Below are positions 50,577 through 58,683 of a stretch of DNA of 64,000 nucleotides, one piece after another (within the stretch, counting starts at the first letter, position 1; each line of letters opens with the position of its first letter). Position numbers and translations under genes: made by a program. The notes under the pieces are model-generated. The model saw only the letters and a program-made list of their open reading frames with translations, was not told the origin of the DNA and searched no databases. Source of the DNA: Saprospirales bacterium (GTDB lineage Bacteria; Bacteroidota; Bacteroidia; Chitinophagales; Saprospiraceae). The stretch covers positions 1 through 64,000 of the forward strand of contig PAAY01000014.1 of assembly GCA_002698985.1 (NCBI GenBank), given 5' to 3'.

Positions 50577-51473
50577 TTACTCGAGTTTGAATCGAATCGG
50601 AAGGTTAAATTGTACCCTCACTGGGCGTCCGCGTTGCTTGCCGGGCTCCCATTTGGGCATCATCTTCACAATGCGGAGGGCTTCCTCTCCACAACCGGCG
50701 CCGATATCACGAACGACTTCCGGAGCAGTGATGGAACCATCCTTTTCCACGACGAATTTTACGACGACCATTCCTTCTACACCGTTCTCACGGGCAATGG
50801 CCGGGTACTTGATGTTGCTGTAAATGAACTGCAACATCTTTTCGTCAGAACATTTTTTCTTCTCCATCCTGTCGGTGATGTTTTCACACCCGGGGAAGGA
50901 TGGGTTGTCTTCAACCACTTTGAAGATCTCTTCTTCTTTTGGTGGTGGTGGTGGCGGAGGTGGAGGTGGTGGCGCTTTTTCCACAACGGGTGGTGGAGCT
51001 TCCACGACCGTTTCTTCTTCGATTGACTGGTCCTCGAACACCACGGTCTCCTCGATGGATACATCGTTGGGCACCTCCTGAATTACAGGTGGTGGCGGCG
51101 GTGGAGGTGGAGGTGGCGGCTCAGCTGTACGGGGCGTTTCGACTTCAATTTCTTCCTCGAGGGTATCGAGGTAGGCTGAAATGTCGATGTTCTTTTCGTA
51201 TTGAGTCCAGCTGAAGGCGAGGATCATCAACACGATTGCGACCAGCAGCCCGTAGTTCAGCAGGGTTCCCCGCAATGAGAATGTATCCACTTCCGGATAC
51301 TTGTTGCGGCCTTCCAGCGGAGAACTGAAAGTGCGCTTTTGGGGCCCTTCGGTAAGGTTTTTCTCAAATCGCTTCTTGTAAACGGATCGGATTACAAAAG
51401 TGAGAACGACTGTGAAAATCACCAAAACCAGGGCAGTAATCAAGACGGCAGAACCCGTGATTTCAAAATCCAT
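50577..51473 (-). CDS. TonB-family protein, paralogue 3
   Basis: Start placed at the ATG at 51473 (MDFEITGSAV), 298 residues, because the longer frame runs into the upstream gene. It has the same plan as paralogue 2: helices at about 8-30 and 68-88, repeats of EPPPPPPPPPP and EAPPPVVEKAPPPP, then FPGCENITDRMEKKKCSDEKM and the TonB domain ending in VQFNLPIRFKLE. It is the first copy of the tandem pair. The start codon is 3 bp from the VanZ stop, so the two genes are likely co-transcribed. Confidence 0.88.
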   Translation of the reverse strand: MDFEITGSAVLITALVLVIFTVVLTFVIRSVYKKRFEKNLTEGPQKRTFSSPLEGRNKYPEVDTFSLRGTLLNYGLLVAIVLMILAFSWTQYEKNIDISAYLDTLEEEIEVETPRTAEPPPPPPPPPPPVIQEVPNDVSIEETVVFEDQSIEEETVVEAPPPVVEKAPPPPPPPPPPPKEEEIFKVVEDNPSFPGCENITDRMEKKKCSDEKMLQFIYSNIKYPAIARENGVEGMVVVKFVVEKDGSITAPEVVRDIGAGCGEEALRIVKMMPKWEPGKQRGRPVRVQFNLPIRFKLE

Positions 51474-51475
51474 AG

Positions 51476-51850
51476 TTAAGAGGTTTTGTTGACAAAGAAT
51501 CGGAATAAGTATAAACCGGCAAATGCGCCGCAAATGTTAGCAACGATATCCAATAGTTCAAAAAATCGGTCAGGAAAATAGGCATATTGAATGATTTCCA
51601 ACCCAAAACCGTACAGTGAACAACAAAAGAACACTATCCAGGCTGTTCGGTTGGTCAATCTTGCAATTTTCCAAAAACCCCAAAGAAACGAAACGGCCAG
51701 CCCAAAGTAAGCAAAAAAATGTTCAAGCTTGTCAATGGACATCAGATCAACCGGCAAACTCACGCCACCCCTGGTACTGAAATAGGCAATGAGGAGTGTA
51801 AGGACGATTGCCGGTAAAAAATACTTCAAGCCGTTAGGTCTTTCGTGCAA
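51476..51850 (-). CDS. VanZ-like membrane protein, non-ATG start
   Basis: 124 residues with four membrane helices and the VanZ-family landmarks DKLEHFFAYFGLAVSFLW and FGLEIIQ-FPDRFFELLDIVANICGAFAG. The frame has no ATG before the first helix; it probably starts at the TTG at 51850 (LHERPNGLKYF) or the TTG six codons later. VanZ members affect cell-envelope or drug resistance in some bacteria, but in Bacteroidota the role is unknown. It is transcribed with the downstream TonB gene. Confidence 0.8.
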   Translation of the reverse strand: MHERPNGLKYFLPAIVLTLLIAYFSTRGGVSLPVDLMSIDKLEHFFAYFGLAVSFLWGFWKIARLTNRTAWIVFFCCSLYGFGLEIIQYAYFPDRFFELLDIVANICGAFAGLYLFRFFVNKTS

Positions 51851-51905
51851 GACAGTTGAAAGATGTATATCCGGTTAAATTTGGTGGGTGGGCAGAAAAA
51901 AAATA

Positions 51906-52298
51906 TTAACTCACCAAAGCTTTGTAGGCCTCAGCATCCAAAAGATCATTCAACTCTTCAGGTTTGGTCATTTCGATCTTGATGATCCATCCCTCACCGT
52001 AAGGGTCCGAATTGATCAGGGTAGGATCATCACCTCCATCTTCAGAAATGGCCTCGTTCATTTCCAGCACCTTTCCGGAAACAGGCATGAACAAGTCAGA
52101 AGTGGTTTTGACGGCCTCCACGGTTCCAAAAACATCGTGCTGGTTCAGCTCTTCATCAATGGTATCCACATCCACGTAAACGATGTCACCCAACTCACTC
52201 TGGGCAAAATCAGTGACACCTACATAGGCGATGTTGCCATCTTCCACACGAATCCATTCGTGATCTTTTGTGTACTTAAGTTCCTTCGGAAAATTCAT
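51906..52298 (-). CDS. gcvH: Glycine cleavage system H protein
   Basis: 130 residues; the lipoylated carrier that shuttles the aminomethyl group between P, T and L proteins. The lipoyl-attachment motif is [11 protein letters not shown] with Lys64. The start [20 protein letters not shown] and the end [10 protein letters not shown] are typical. gcvP, gcvT and lpd are elsewhere, as is common in Bacteroidota where gcvH is often separate. The window also carries tdh and kbl, which produce glycine from threonine. Confidence 0.95.
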   Translation of the reverse strand: MNFPKELKYTKDHEWIRVEDGNIAYVGVTDFAQSELGDIVYVDVDTIDEELNQHDVFGTVEAVKTTSDLFMPVSGKVLEMNEAISEDGGDDPTLINSDPYGEGWIIKIEMTKPEELNDLLDAEAYKALVS

Positions 52299-52367
52299 CA
52301 GTAATTACTTGGTTGGTTAGTTAGCTATTGTTTCGCTTCACAGCTGTGTCTGATTCTACAGCGGCGC

Positions 52368-52375
52368 CAAATTTA
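52368..52375 (-). promoter_or_regulatory. Candidate -7 box of gcvH
   Basis: Minus-strand TAAATTTG fits TAnnTTTG exactly, 70 bp before the gcvH start. A TTG 17 bp upstream could serve as the -33 element. Confidence 0.45.
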
Positions 52376-52500
52376 GTTGTTTTTGTAAAACCCAAGCCAA
52401 GAATGAAATTTTTCACCTCAACTAATTCAGACAAAGCAGATTCTCACTGTTGCCGGCAAAATATCCGCACAAGAAGTTATGGGAGATTAAGAGAAAGGAC

Positions 52501-52508
52501 TATCTTTG
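52501..52508 (+). promoter_or_regulatory. Candidate -7 box of rpmE2
   Basis: TATCTTTG, an exact TAnnTTTG, lies 77 bp before the rpmE2 start. The -33 position has no good TTTG. Confidence 0.5.
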
Positions 52509-52584
52509 CCCGCCGAATTGAAAACGGGTGGTGAAAAACGAATTTCAGGCCCTGATTTTCAGACTAAAAGCAAAATTCTTAGCA

Positions 52585-52857
52585 ATGAAAAGTGATATCC
52601 ATCCAAAGAACTACCGTCTCGTTGTCTTCAAAGACTTTTCCGCCAATACGGCATTTCTGAGCCGTTCTTGCGCTGAAACCAAAGAAACAATCGTTTGGGA
52701 AGACGGTAAAGAATACCCATTGGTGAAACTGGAGATTTCTTCTGATTCTCACCCATTCTTCACCGGTAAGATGAAATTCGTTGACTCAGCTGGTCGTATC
52801 GACAAGTTCAACAAGCGTTTTTCAAAGACCAAGTTTGCCAAAACCGACACTGAGTAA
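52585..52857 (+). CDS. rpmE2: Ribosomal protein L31, type B
   Basis: 90 residues from the ATG at 52585 ([15 protein letters not shown]); the open frame reaches further upstream, but this is the family start. The CxxC zinc motif of type A L31 is absent, and the sequence has the type B features [13 protein letters not shown] and [20 protein letters not shown] with a basic, Lys-rich end. Type B is the normal form in Bacteroidota. Clean terminator downstream. Confidence 0.95.
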   Translation: MKSDIHPKNYRLVVFKDFSANTAFLSRSCAETKETIVWEDGKEYPLVKLEISSDSHPFFTGKMKFVDSAGRIDKFNKRFSKTKFAKTDTE

Positions 52858-52881
52858 TCCACGGCAGACTTACCCGGGTTC

Positions 52882-52920
52882 AGAAAAAAGCCTCAGCGAT
52901 TGCGTTGGGGCTTTTTTCTT
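52882..52920 (+). terminator. Intrinsic terminator of rpmE2
   Basis: AGAAAAAAGCC pairs with GGCTTTTTTCT around a loop containing GCGATTGCG, and ends in the T run. It may also work leftward. Confidence 0.85.
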
Positions 52921-53034
52921 ACATTAGCCCCGCCTTAATACGTCATCAACGAACTGGTCGGAGGCATTCAGCTTTAAGTGCTTAAGAACCAGCAGCTTAC
53001 ACCGAATTACAACAGTCTTAGCTTTGATCCATTC

Positions 53035-54282
53035 ATGAGGAATCTGATTCTTTTCGAAAACGAAACCAGGACGAACCTTCTTCCTTTCACATACACCCGC
53101 CCCTGCTGCGAAATACGTCTGGGTATCCTCAACATCCGGGAAAAGTGGGAAAAAGCCATGAACGGCTCTGGTTCCTTCATCACCCAGGATTACCTGACCG
53201 ACCTCTACGACATATCCCTCAGCGATAAGAATTACCTCATCAATGGAGCTGTGTTGCCGACTCCCGAAGTCGTTAATCAGATTCTTCAACTGGGGGTGGG
53301 AGAAGCTTTGGTGAACAACGATGAATTGATTGCCGCCCTGCTCGACCTTGACCAATTCAACAGGCTGGTAGACGATGACATCGAGGTATTCAGCAGCTAC
53401 GACCTCAGCGAATCGCAGAGTTTGATAAAGGTGAACAACCTGTGGAACCTCTTCACGCTGCTGGATTGGTCCATCCGGTGGGATTTTGACAAAATTACCG
53501 AGGGACGCACTTCAGAACCCCTGCCGGAATCAAACACCCTGATCGGCAGCCCGAACTGGCTCTTCATAGAAAAGGGTGCCTTGGTTGAAGGGGCAACCAT
53601 CAATACCAGCGCCGGCCCGGTTTACATAGGAAAGAACGCAACCGTCATGGAAGGTTCGAACATCAGAGGCCCCTTCGCATTGGGTGAAAAGGGTACGGTT
53701 AAAATGGGTGCTAAAATTTATGGCCCCACGGCGGCAGGCCCCTACTCTACCCTCGGCGGTGAAATCAAAAATGTGCTGATGCTGGAACACGCCAGCAAAG
53801 GGCATGAAGGTTACATTGGCAATTCAGTAATCGGTGCCTGGTGTAATCTTGGAGCCGACACCAACTGCTCAAACCTCAAAAACAACTGGACCGAAGTCAA
53901 AATCTGGGATTTCGAAAAAAGAGCGCTCTTGCCCTCCGGGCAACTGAAAGCCGGGCTTTTCCTGGGAGACTACAGCATGACCAGCATCAACTCCATGTTC
54001 AACACCGGTACTGTAGTGGGCATTTGCTGCAACATTTTCGGTTCCGGTTTCCCCGAGAAATTCATCCCTTCCTTTACCTGGGGAGGAACCAATGGCTCGC
54101 AGACCTACCTGATAGACAAAGCCCTGGCCGCCATCGAAAGAATGAAGAACATCCATAAACAACCTTTCTCGGTAGAAGAGCGCATCATGCTGCTGAAAGT
54201 GTTTGAAGAATCAGCCCGGTACAGGACCTGGGAGAAAAAATCAGATACAATGTCCTACCTGAAGGCAGCCAGAGATAATTGA
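53035..54282 (+). CDS. GlmU-like protein (sugar nucleotidyltransferase / left-handed beta-helix)
   Basis: 415 residues from the ATG at 53035 (MRNLILFENE). The first 190 residues resemble a reduced nucleotidyltransferase domain (LLPFTYTRPCCEIRLGILNIREKWE) without the full LAAGKGTRM nucleotide loop of true GlmU. The second half has left-handed beta-helix hexapeptides: IEKGALVEGATINTSAGPVYIGKNA, SNIRGPFALGEKG and GYIGNSVIGAWCNLGADTNC. The family is annotated GlmU-like in Bacteroidota and is assumed to act on sugar phosphates or nucleotide sugars. Whether it has both activities is unclear because the catalytic loop is degenerate. Confidence 0.82.
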   Translation: MRNLILFENETRTNLLPFTYTRPCCEIRLGILNIREKWEKAMNGSGSFITQDYLTDLYDISLSDKNYLINGAVLPTPEVVNQILQLGVGEALVNNDELIAALLDLDQFNRLVDDDIEVFSSYDLSESQSLIKVNNLWNLFTLLDWSIRWDFDKITEGRTSEPLPESNTLIGSPNWLFIEKGALVEGATINTSAGPVYIGKNATVMEGSNIRGPFALGEKGTVKMGAKIYGPTAAGPYSTLGGEIKNVLMLEHASKGHEGYIGNSVIGAWCNLGADTNCSNLKNNWTEVKIWDFEKRALLPSGQLKAGLFLGDYSMTSINSMFNTGTVVGICCNIFGSGFPEKFIPSFTWGGTNGSQTYLIDKALAAIERMKNIHKQPFSVEERIMLLKVFEESARYRTWEKKSDTMSYLKAARDN

Positions 54283-54326
54283 AGACTGAGCCTGCCTTTT
54301 ACTTTGGAGATATTAGGGAACCGGTT

Positions 54327-54356
54327 GGTTTAGAGGGGTTTAGAGGGGTTTAGAGA
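54327..54356. repeat. TTTAGAG array without hairpin
   Basis: Three tandem GGTTTAGAG(GG) units in the spacer between the GlmU-like gene and the glucosaminidase gene (convergent, 54283-54481). It belongs to the same unit family as copies A-D. Confidence 0.75.
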
Positions 54357-54481
54357 ACGTTATGGGCAGGCACTCGTAATGGGTGTTCGCTGTCTAATAC
54401 ACTTTGTCTTGAGTATGACTTCCATTCAATGTCCTTAAGAATGCCGTGCATTTCGCTCGAAGGTAGACATCCTTCCAGGCG

Positions 54482-55294
54482 CTAGGCATTCCCATCGTAC
54501 TGATACAATTTCAGGGTCTCGATGATCCTGATGAGCTTTTCTGCATAGGCTTTATCGGTGGCGTAACCAGCCTTTTTGAGGCCCCTGGCCCATTTCCGGT
54601 AATCGTTGCCATACTTCTTCAAATGTGCGTACCGGTTGGTTCCCAAAAGCCTGGCATGGGCTTCGAACGATTCTTCCGCTGTTTCAAATACCCTGAACAT
54701 GTCGTACTTGTCATCATCGGCGTAATTCCTGCAAGTGCAGCCCAGGCATTTGCGCTTGCACTTGATTCCGAAGTGATTGTTGGACTGAAGGGCCAGTTTG
54801 CTCATGCCGGCATTGGACTCCAGCAGGGCCTGCGCCAGGGTGATACTCACCGGAATCTGATGGGCCCTTGCCGACCGTTTTGCATTGTCGAGGTTTTGCC
54901 GGACATAATCGAGGCAAATGGTAAATTTCTGTTCCACAATGCTTGCCGGAACTCCTTTTTCATAAGCCAGGTCAGGATTGAGGATGAAGGTGAGGTTGCC
55001 AAAATCAGAAGACTTCCAAGTGGCTGAGCTTGCCTTGCTATTTTTGTCATTTCCGGGCTCCGGAAATTTGGGCAATACAGACAGTTTTTCGTCTTCAGGT
55101 TTTTCGAGGAAATGGACCGACTCTGTCACCTCCACCACCGGCTTCCCACCGATTTTGAGCTGAACATCTACATCCCGGACAGCAAAAAGGTAGAAGAGGA
55201 TGAGTCCAACAGAATACTCAAACCAGTACCTCCTCAGCTTTCTGTAAAACCACCGACCACCATACTCCCAGGGATTTACCACTTCTTTCTGCAT
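54482..55294 (-). CDS. Membrane-anchored glucosaminidase (FlgJ-like peptidoglycan hydrolase)
   Basis: 270 residues from ATG 55294; a GTG precedes it in frame. One membrane anchor (about 25-42, WFEYSVGLILFYLFAV), a spacer of about 70 residues, then the glucosaminidase/GH73 domain: ARAHQIPVSITLAQALLES with the catalytic Glu, followed by SNNHFGIKC. A Cys cluster (CKRKCLGCTCRNY) is inserted where other members have a short loop. The FRVFETAEESFEAHARLLG and KKAGYATDKAYAEKLIRII segments complete the family fold. It likely cleaves the GlcNAc-MurNAc link in the periplasm. It is divergent from a GlcNAc-kinase-like gene. Confidence 0.9.
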   Translation of the reverse strand: MQKEVVNPWEYGGRWFYRKLRRYWFEYSVGLILFYLFAVRDVDVQLKIGGKPVVEVTESVHFLEKPEDEKLSVLPKFPEPGNDKNSKASSATWKSSDFGNLTFILNPDLAYEKGVPASIVEQKFTICLDYVRQNLDNAKRSARAHQIPVSITLAQALLESNAGMSKLALQSNNHFGIKCKRKCLGCTCRNYADDDKYDMFRVFETAEESFEAHARLLGTNRYAHLKKYGNDYRKWARGLKKAGYATDKAYAEKLIRIIETLKLYQYDGNA

Positions 55295-55488
55295 CACTGT
55301 TACTTTTTGTTAGGCCCATCCTCCGGCATTCTGATTGGTGATTTCCAAACACAAAAGAAACAATTTGTTTTATTTTAAGCAAAATTATCAAAAACTTTTT
55401 GTTTTATCTTTTCTTCTTGCAAACACAAGGCAGTGGCGACAATAGCTCAAAACTTCTGACAGGCTTTACATTTGCAAAAAAACATTCC

Positions 55489-56367
55489 ATGCTTTTAGTG
55501 GCCGACGGTGGTGCAACCAAAATTGACTGGGCCTGGACGCTCGATGCTGGCGAAACCGCTTTTGCAGAAACTGGTGGTTTCAATCCAACCTACGGCAAGG
55601 CTGACCTTCGGGAAAAGCTGAAAAAAGAATTGGCCGATCTCCCCCATCCGGCAGGGCGCATGGAACTGTACTATTATGGTGCAGGATGCCGTGCCCCGGA
55701 GGCTGTTGGAAGGGCCAGGGCTGTGCTGCAAGCAGTTTGGCCGCAGGCCGAAGTAAATGTATTTGATGACCTGTTGGGAGCAGCCCGGGCAACTTGCGGC
55801 ACTCAGCCCGGGATCGTCTGCATCCTGGGCACGGGTTCCAACTCCATGTGCTTCGACGGAGAAAAGGTGGTTGACCAGATCCCCAATCTGGGAGTTTTGT
55901 TAGGTGATGAAGGCAGCGGCGCACATATCGGCAAAGAATTGCTCAGGGCCTATTTCTACCGTGAAATGCCGGATCACATCAGGCAATTACTCAGCCCGAA
56001 ATTGCCCGGAGGGCGAGATGAATTCATTAAAACACTGTACGCCCAGTCCAACGCAGGTTCTTTCCTGGCTTCCTTCGTAAAATTGGTTGCCGGGCTCAAG
56101 TCAGATGCCTGGCTGAACGGTTTGGTGCAATCATGTCTGGAAGAATTTGTTCAGAGGCATGTATTAAAATACCCGGGGGCAGCGGCCCTACCCGTTCATT
56201 TCTGTGGGTCCATCGCCTGGCATTTTGGGTCGCAATTGGATGCAGTTTTGCAGAAGCACAGTCTTCGAAAAGGAAAGGTCCTGAGAAAACCCATTGCCGA
56301 ACTTTTCAAATTTCACCTGAACAATGCATCTTCGCAGCCCTTTACCTCGGACAGGAAAAACAGCTGA
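55489..56367 (+). CDS. GlcNAc kinase-like protein (BadF/BcrA ATPase family)
   Basis: 292 residues from ATG 55489 (MLLVADGGATKIDW), which puts the phosphate-1 loop at the N-terminus as in the family; the longer frame adds no conserved residues. Phosphate-2 is ILGTGSNSM, and the LLGDEGSGAHIGKELL loop is the family hallmark. Members phosphorylate N-acetylglucosamine or related amino sugars with ATP. With the divergent glucosaminidase and downstream pfkA, a role in cell-wall amino-sugar recovery is a reasonable inference. Confidence 0.85.
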   Translation: MLLVADGGATKIDWAWTLDAGETAFAETGGFNPTYGKADLREKLKKELADLPHPAGRMELYYYGAGCRAPEAVGRARAVLQAVWPQAEVNVFDDLLGAARATCGTQPGIVCILGTGSNSMCFDGEKVVDQIPNLGVLLGDEGSGAHIGKELLRAYFYREMPDHIRQLLSPKLPGGRDEFIKTLYAQSNAGSFLASFVKLVAGLKSDAWLNGLVQSCLEEFVQRHVLKYPGAAALPVHFCGSIAWHFGSQLDAVLQKHSLRKGKVLRKPIAELFKFHLNNASSQPFTSDRKNS

Positions 56368-56426
56368 GAACCCCGCCCGGTCTGTCCGGAAGCCCAACCA
56401 AATTTTACCGGTAAAACCCTGATACG

Positions 56427-57416
56427 ATGAGTGACAAACCCATTAAGCGAATAGGTGTGTACACCTCCGGTGGCGATGCGCCCGGTATGAATGCTGCCCT
56501 GAGGGCGGTTGTGAGGACGGGCATCTTCCGAGGACTGGATGTTTACGGTATTTACAGTGGTTATGAAGGAATGATCAACGACGATATCAAAAAGCTGAAT
56601 GTCCGTGATGTTGGCAATATCATTCAGCGGGGTGGTACCTTCTTGAAAACTGCCCGCAGCATGGAGTTCATGACACCTGAGGGCCGTAAAAAAGCCCACG
56701 CCAGTTTAAAGCGCCACAAAATCCAGGCCTTGGTGGCATTGGGCGGCAACGGAACCTTCACCGGTGCCCAGGTTTTTCACGAGGAATATGGCATTCCGGT
56801 GGTAGGTGTTCCTTGCACCATCGACAACGACCTCTACGGCACCGATGTCACCATCGGTTTTGACACCGCAGTAAATACAGCCATCGATGCGGTGGACAAG
56901 ATCCGCGACACCGCTGAATCGCACAACAGGGTCTTCTTCATTGAAGTAATGGGACGCAACTCAGGCTACATCGCCCTTTACACAGCCATCGGAAGCGGAG
57001 CCACGACCGTGCTTCTTCCGGAAAGGGAAACCTCCATGGAAGAGCTCGTCCGGATTCTAAATCAGGAGGCGGTCAAAAACAAAGCATTCTCCCTGGTCGT
57101 CGTTGCCGAAGGAAACAAACTGGGTAAGACCCAGGACATTGCCGAAGAGGTAAAGCAAAGGCTGAAACTGGAAGAAGACGTGAGGGTGACCGTGGTGGGC
57201 CACATGCAACGCGGTGGCTCCCCGTCTGGCTTTGACCGTTTGGTAGCTACCCGCCTCGGCAATGCCGCCGTGGAAGCAATCCTCCAGGGCTACAAAAACG
57301 CCATGGTAGGCATCTCCAACAATCAACTCAAACACACGCCCCTCTCCATTGCCATCAAAAACGAAAAGGAAATCAACATGGACCTGTTGAGGATGATCGA
57401 AATGCTGGCAGTGTGA
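56427..57416 (+). CDS. pfkA: 6-phosphofructokinase, ATP type, with GGNG in the nucleotide loop
   Basis: Phosphorylates fructose-6-phosphate in glycolysis. 329 residues with the start GVYTSGGDAPGMNAALRAVVR, the catalytic TIDND (proton acceptor), the substrate loop MGRNSGYIAL and the end GHMQRGGSPSGFDR. The usual GGDGS loop is LGGNGTFTGA here: the Asp that helps to bind Mg-ATP in the E. coli enzyme is Asn. The rest looks intact and the ATP- rather than PPi-type Gly is kept. Follows the GlcNAc-kinase-like gene at 59 bp on the same strand. Confidence 0.93.
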   Translation: MSDKPIKRIGVYTSGGDAPGMNAALRAVVRTGIFRGLDVYGIYSGYEGMINDDIKKLNVRDVGNIIQRGGTFLKTARSMEFMTPEGRKKAHASLKRHKIQALVALGGNGTFTGAQVFHEEYGIPVVGVPCTIDNDLYGTDVTIGFDTAVNTAIDAVDKIRDTAESHNRVFFIEVMGRNSGYIALYTAIGSGATTVLLPERETSMEELVRILNQEAVKNKAFSLVVVAEGNKLGKTQDIAEEVKQRLKLEEDVRVTVVGHMQRGGSPSGFDRLVATRLGNAAVEAILQGYKNAMVGISNNQLKHTPLSIAIKNEKEINMDLLRMIEMLAV

Positions 57417-57724
57417 TTGAGGTTGAGGAGGCGAGGATTTGAAGATTTGAAGATTTGAAGAATCGAGGAATGAGCGCCCCTATAGCCATCGGGGCAAAAA
57501 GCCATTTTCAATTGGAGTTGCCTGCAAGAGTCGTTGGTTGAGAGGAGTTGGCATTGATCTAAAACTTGGGTTTATATAGATTTAGGGCGACCGAGCGGAA
57601 CCTCTCTAAACTTCTCTAAACCTCTCTAAACGAATGAGGGCACTTTTTGGCAGTGCCCTCAGGAATCGAGGAATCGAGAATGGTAACGTCTGTTCTTCTC
57701 CAAACCTCCCGGAGAATGCCGGGA
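57417..57724. other. Repeat-rich intergenic region between pfkA and a convergent membrane gene
   Basis: No gene. From left: three GATTTGAA units (57435-57459), a TTGAGAG-type run (57538-57553), AACCTCTCTAAACTTCTCTA-type units (57599-57631), a hairpin (57636-57660), GGAATCGA units and repeat copy D. Confidence 0.75.
57636..57660. terminator. Hairpin GAGGGCACT / AGTGCCCTC
   Basis: A perfect 9-bp stem with a 7-nt loop. The same CTTTTTG(G)CAGTGCCCTCA segment recurs at 60713-60731 in the other large spacer, so it is as likely a dispersed repeat as a terminator. Confidence 0.5.
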
Positions 57725-57735
57725 TCAACCCCTCT
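57697..57735. repeat. REP-like hairpin, copy D
   Basis: CTCCAAACCTCCCGG-AGAAT-GCCGGGATCAACCCCTC, the same orientation and parts as copy C. On the minus strand it supplies the last three codons and the stop of the gene at 57725-58579. Confidence 0.8.
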
Positions 57736-58579
57736 GTCTCTGGGCTCGTGCCTGCAAAAACAGGGATGCGGGTATCAAAAAATGAGGGAAGCGGTACACC
57801 ATTTCGTAAACCCATTGGTGGAGGCTGTCGAGGGGAAACTGCCAGTAGAAATTGCCCAAGACACGGGCAGCAGCTGTGGCTGCTCCCCAAAACACGGCAT
57901 AGAGCAGGAACCACCGGCTGAACCTGGCCGGCAGAAAAATTCCCACTGCTACCAAGAAGTCCAGAATTCCCGCTGTCTTCAGAAACATGATGGTTTGAGC
58001 AGCATCGGTGCCGAGGATGTGAATGGTCATGCTCATGAAAAGACCCGGCACCGGGTAATAGCCTATGGCATACAATCCGTGACAAGTGAAGGTCAGCGAG
58101 GTGGCTATTTTCATGGACAGTACCAAACGGTCGGTTATCCCGTGTTTGAGAAGAAAAATTAAGAAAAGCGGACTGCCGAATTGCAGAGCATATTCGAAGA
58201 ACTGCCCGAAATGATAGAACCGGGCTTTGGTGTAAGCCAACGCCAGAAATACGAGTCCAATGCTTCCGGCAACCATCAACGCCCTGCCCCATCGCCCCAG
58301 CCTTGAAATGAATGCCGCTGCCAGAGCACAAATCAGGTAAAACCAGCCGAGCCCGTAAACGAGTCTGCTGATTGCGGCATCCACTGCCGGATTCCGGGCG
58401 TACTCATCCCAGGTCATACCCAATACAGTCTCAACCAGCCACCCCGACCAGTTCGGGTCCCATAGAATCTCACGGTAAGGGGCATCCCAGAAAAGGTGCT
58501 GGTAAGCCCGGCCGGCAAATACCGCAACGGTGGCCAGCTGAACCAGGCGAAAGATTACCGTATGTTTTTGATTTTCCAG
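57725..58579 (-). CDS. Multi-pass membrane protein, probable CTG or other non-ATG start
   Basis: At least six membrane helices in 232 residues counted from the first ATG region. The frame stays open and protein-like for 52 more codons upstream (FRLVQLATVAVFAGRAYQHL; FWDAPYREILWDPNWSGWL) with no ATG, GTG or TTG. A start at the CTG at 58579 would give LENQKHTVIFRLVQ, and an ATG in that place would be perfect. Either the gene uses an unusual start or a base is wrong. The fold resembles small DoxX-like or carboxylase-like membrane proteins, but I do not recognise it. Confidence 0.65.
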   Translation of the reverse strand: MENQKHTVIFRLVQLATVAVFAGRAYQHLFWDAPYREILWDPNWSGWLVETVLGMTWDEYARNPAVDAAISRLVYGLGWFYLICALAAAFISRLGRWGRALMVAGSIGLVFLALAYTKARFYHFGQFFEYALQFGSPLFLIFLLKHGITDRLVLSMKIATSLTFTCHGLYAIGYYPVPGLFMSMTIHILGTDAAQTIMFLKTAGILDFLVAVGIFLPARFSRWFLLYAVFWGAATAAARVLGNFYWQFPLDSLHQWVYEMVYRFPHFLIPASLFLQARAQRQRG

Positions 58580-58683
58580 TGTAAGTTGTTTTTTGTTCGC
58601 TTCGCAAAAATGCCCGGTAAAAAACCGGCACTTTCAACTAAAAACCAAAAGGGATGTTGCTTCAGCGTCGTAAAATCTGAACC

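Noticed and set aside
57417-57724. Possible CRISPR array in the short-period repeats
   Set aside because: Units are 7-9 bp, contiguous and degenerate, with no spacer pattern and no cas genes.
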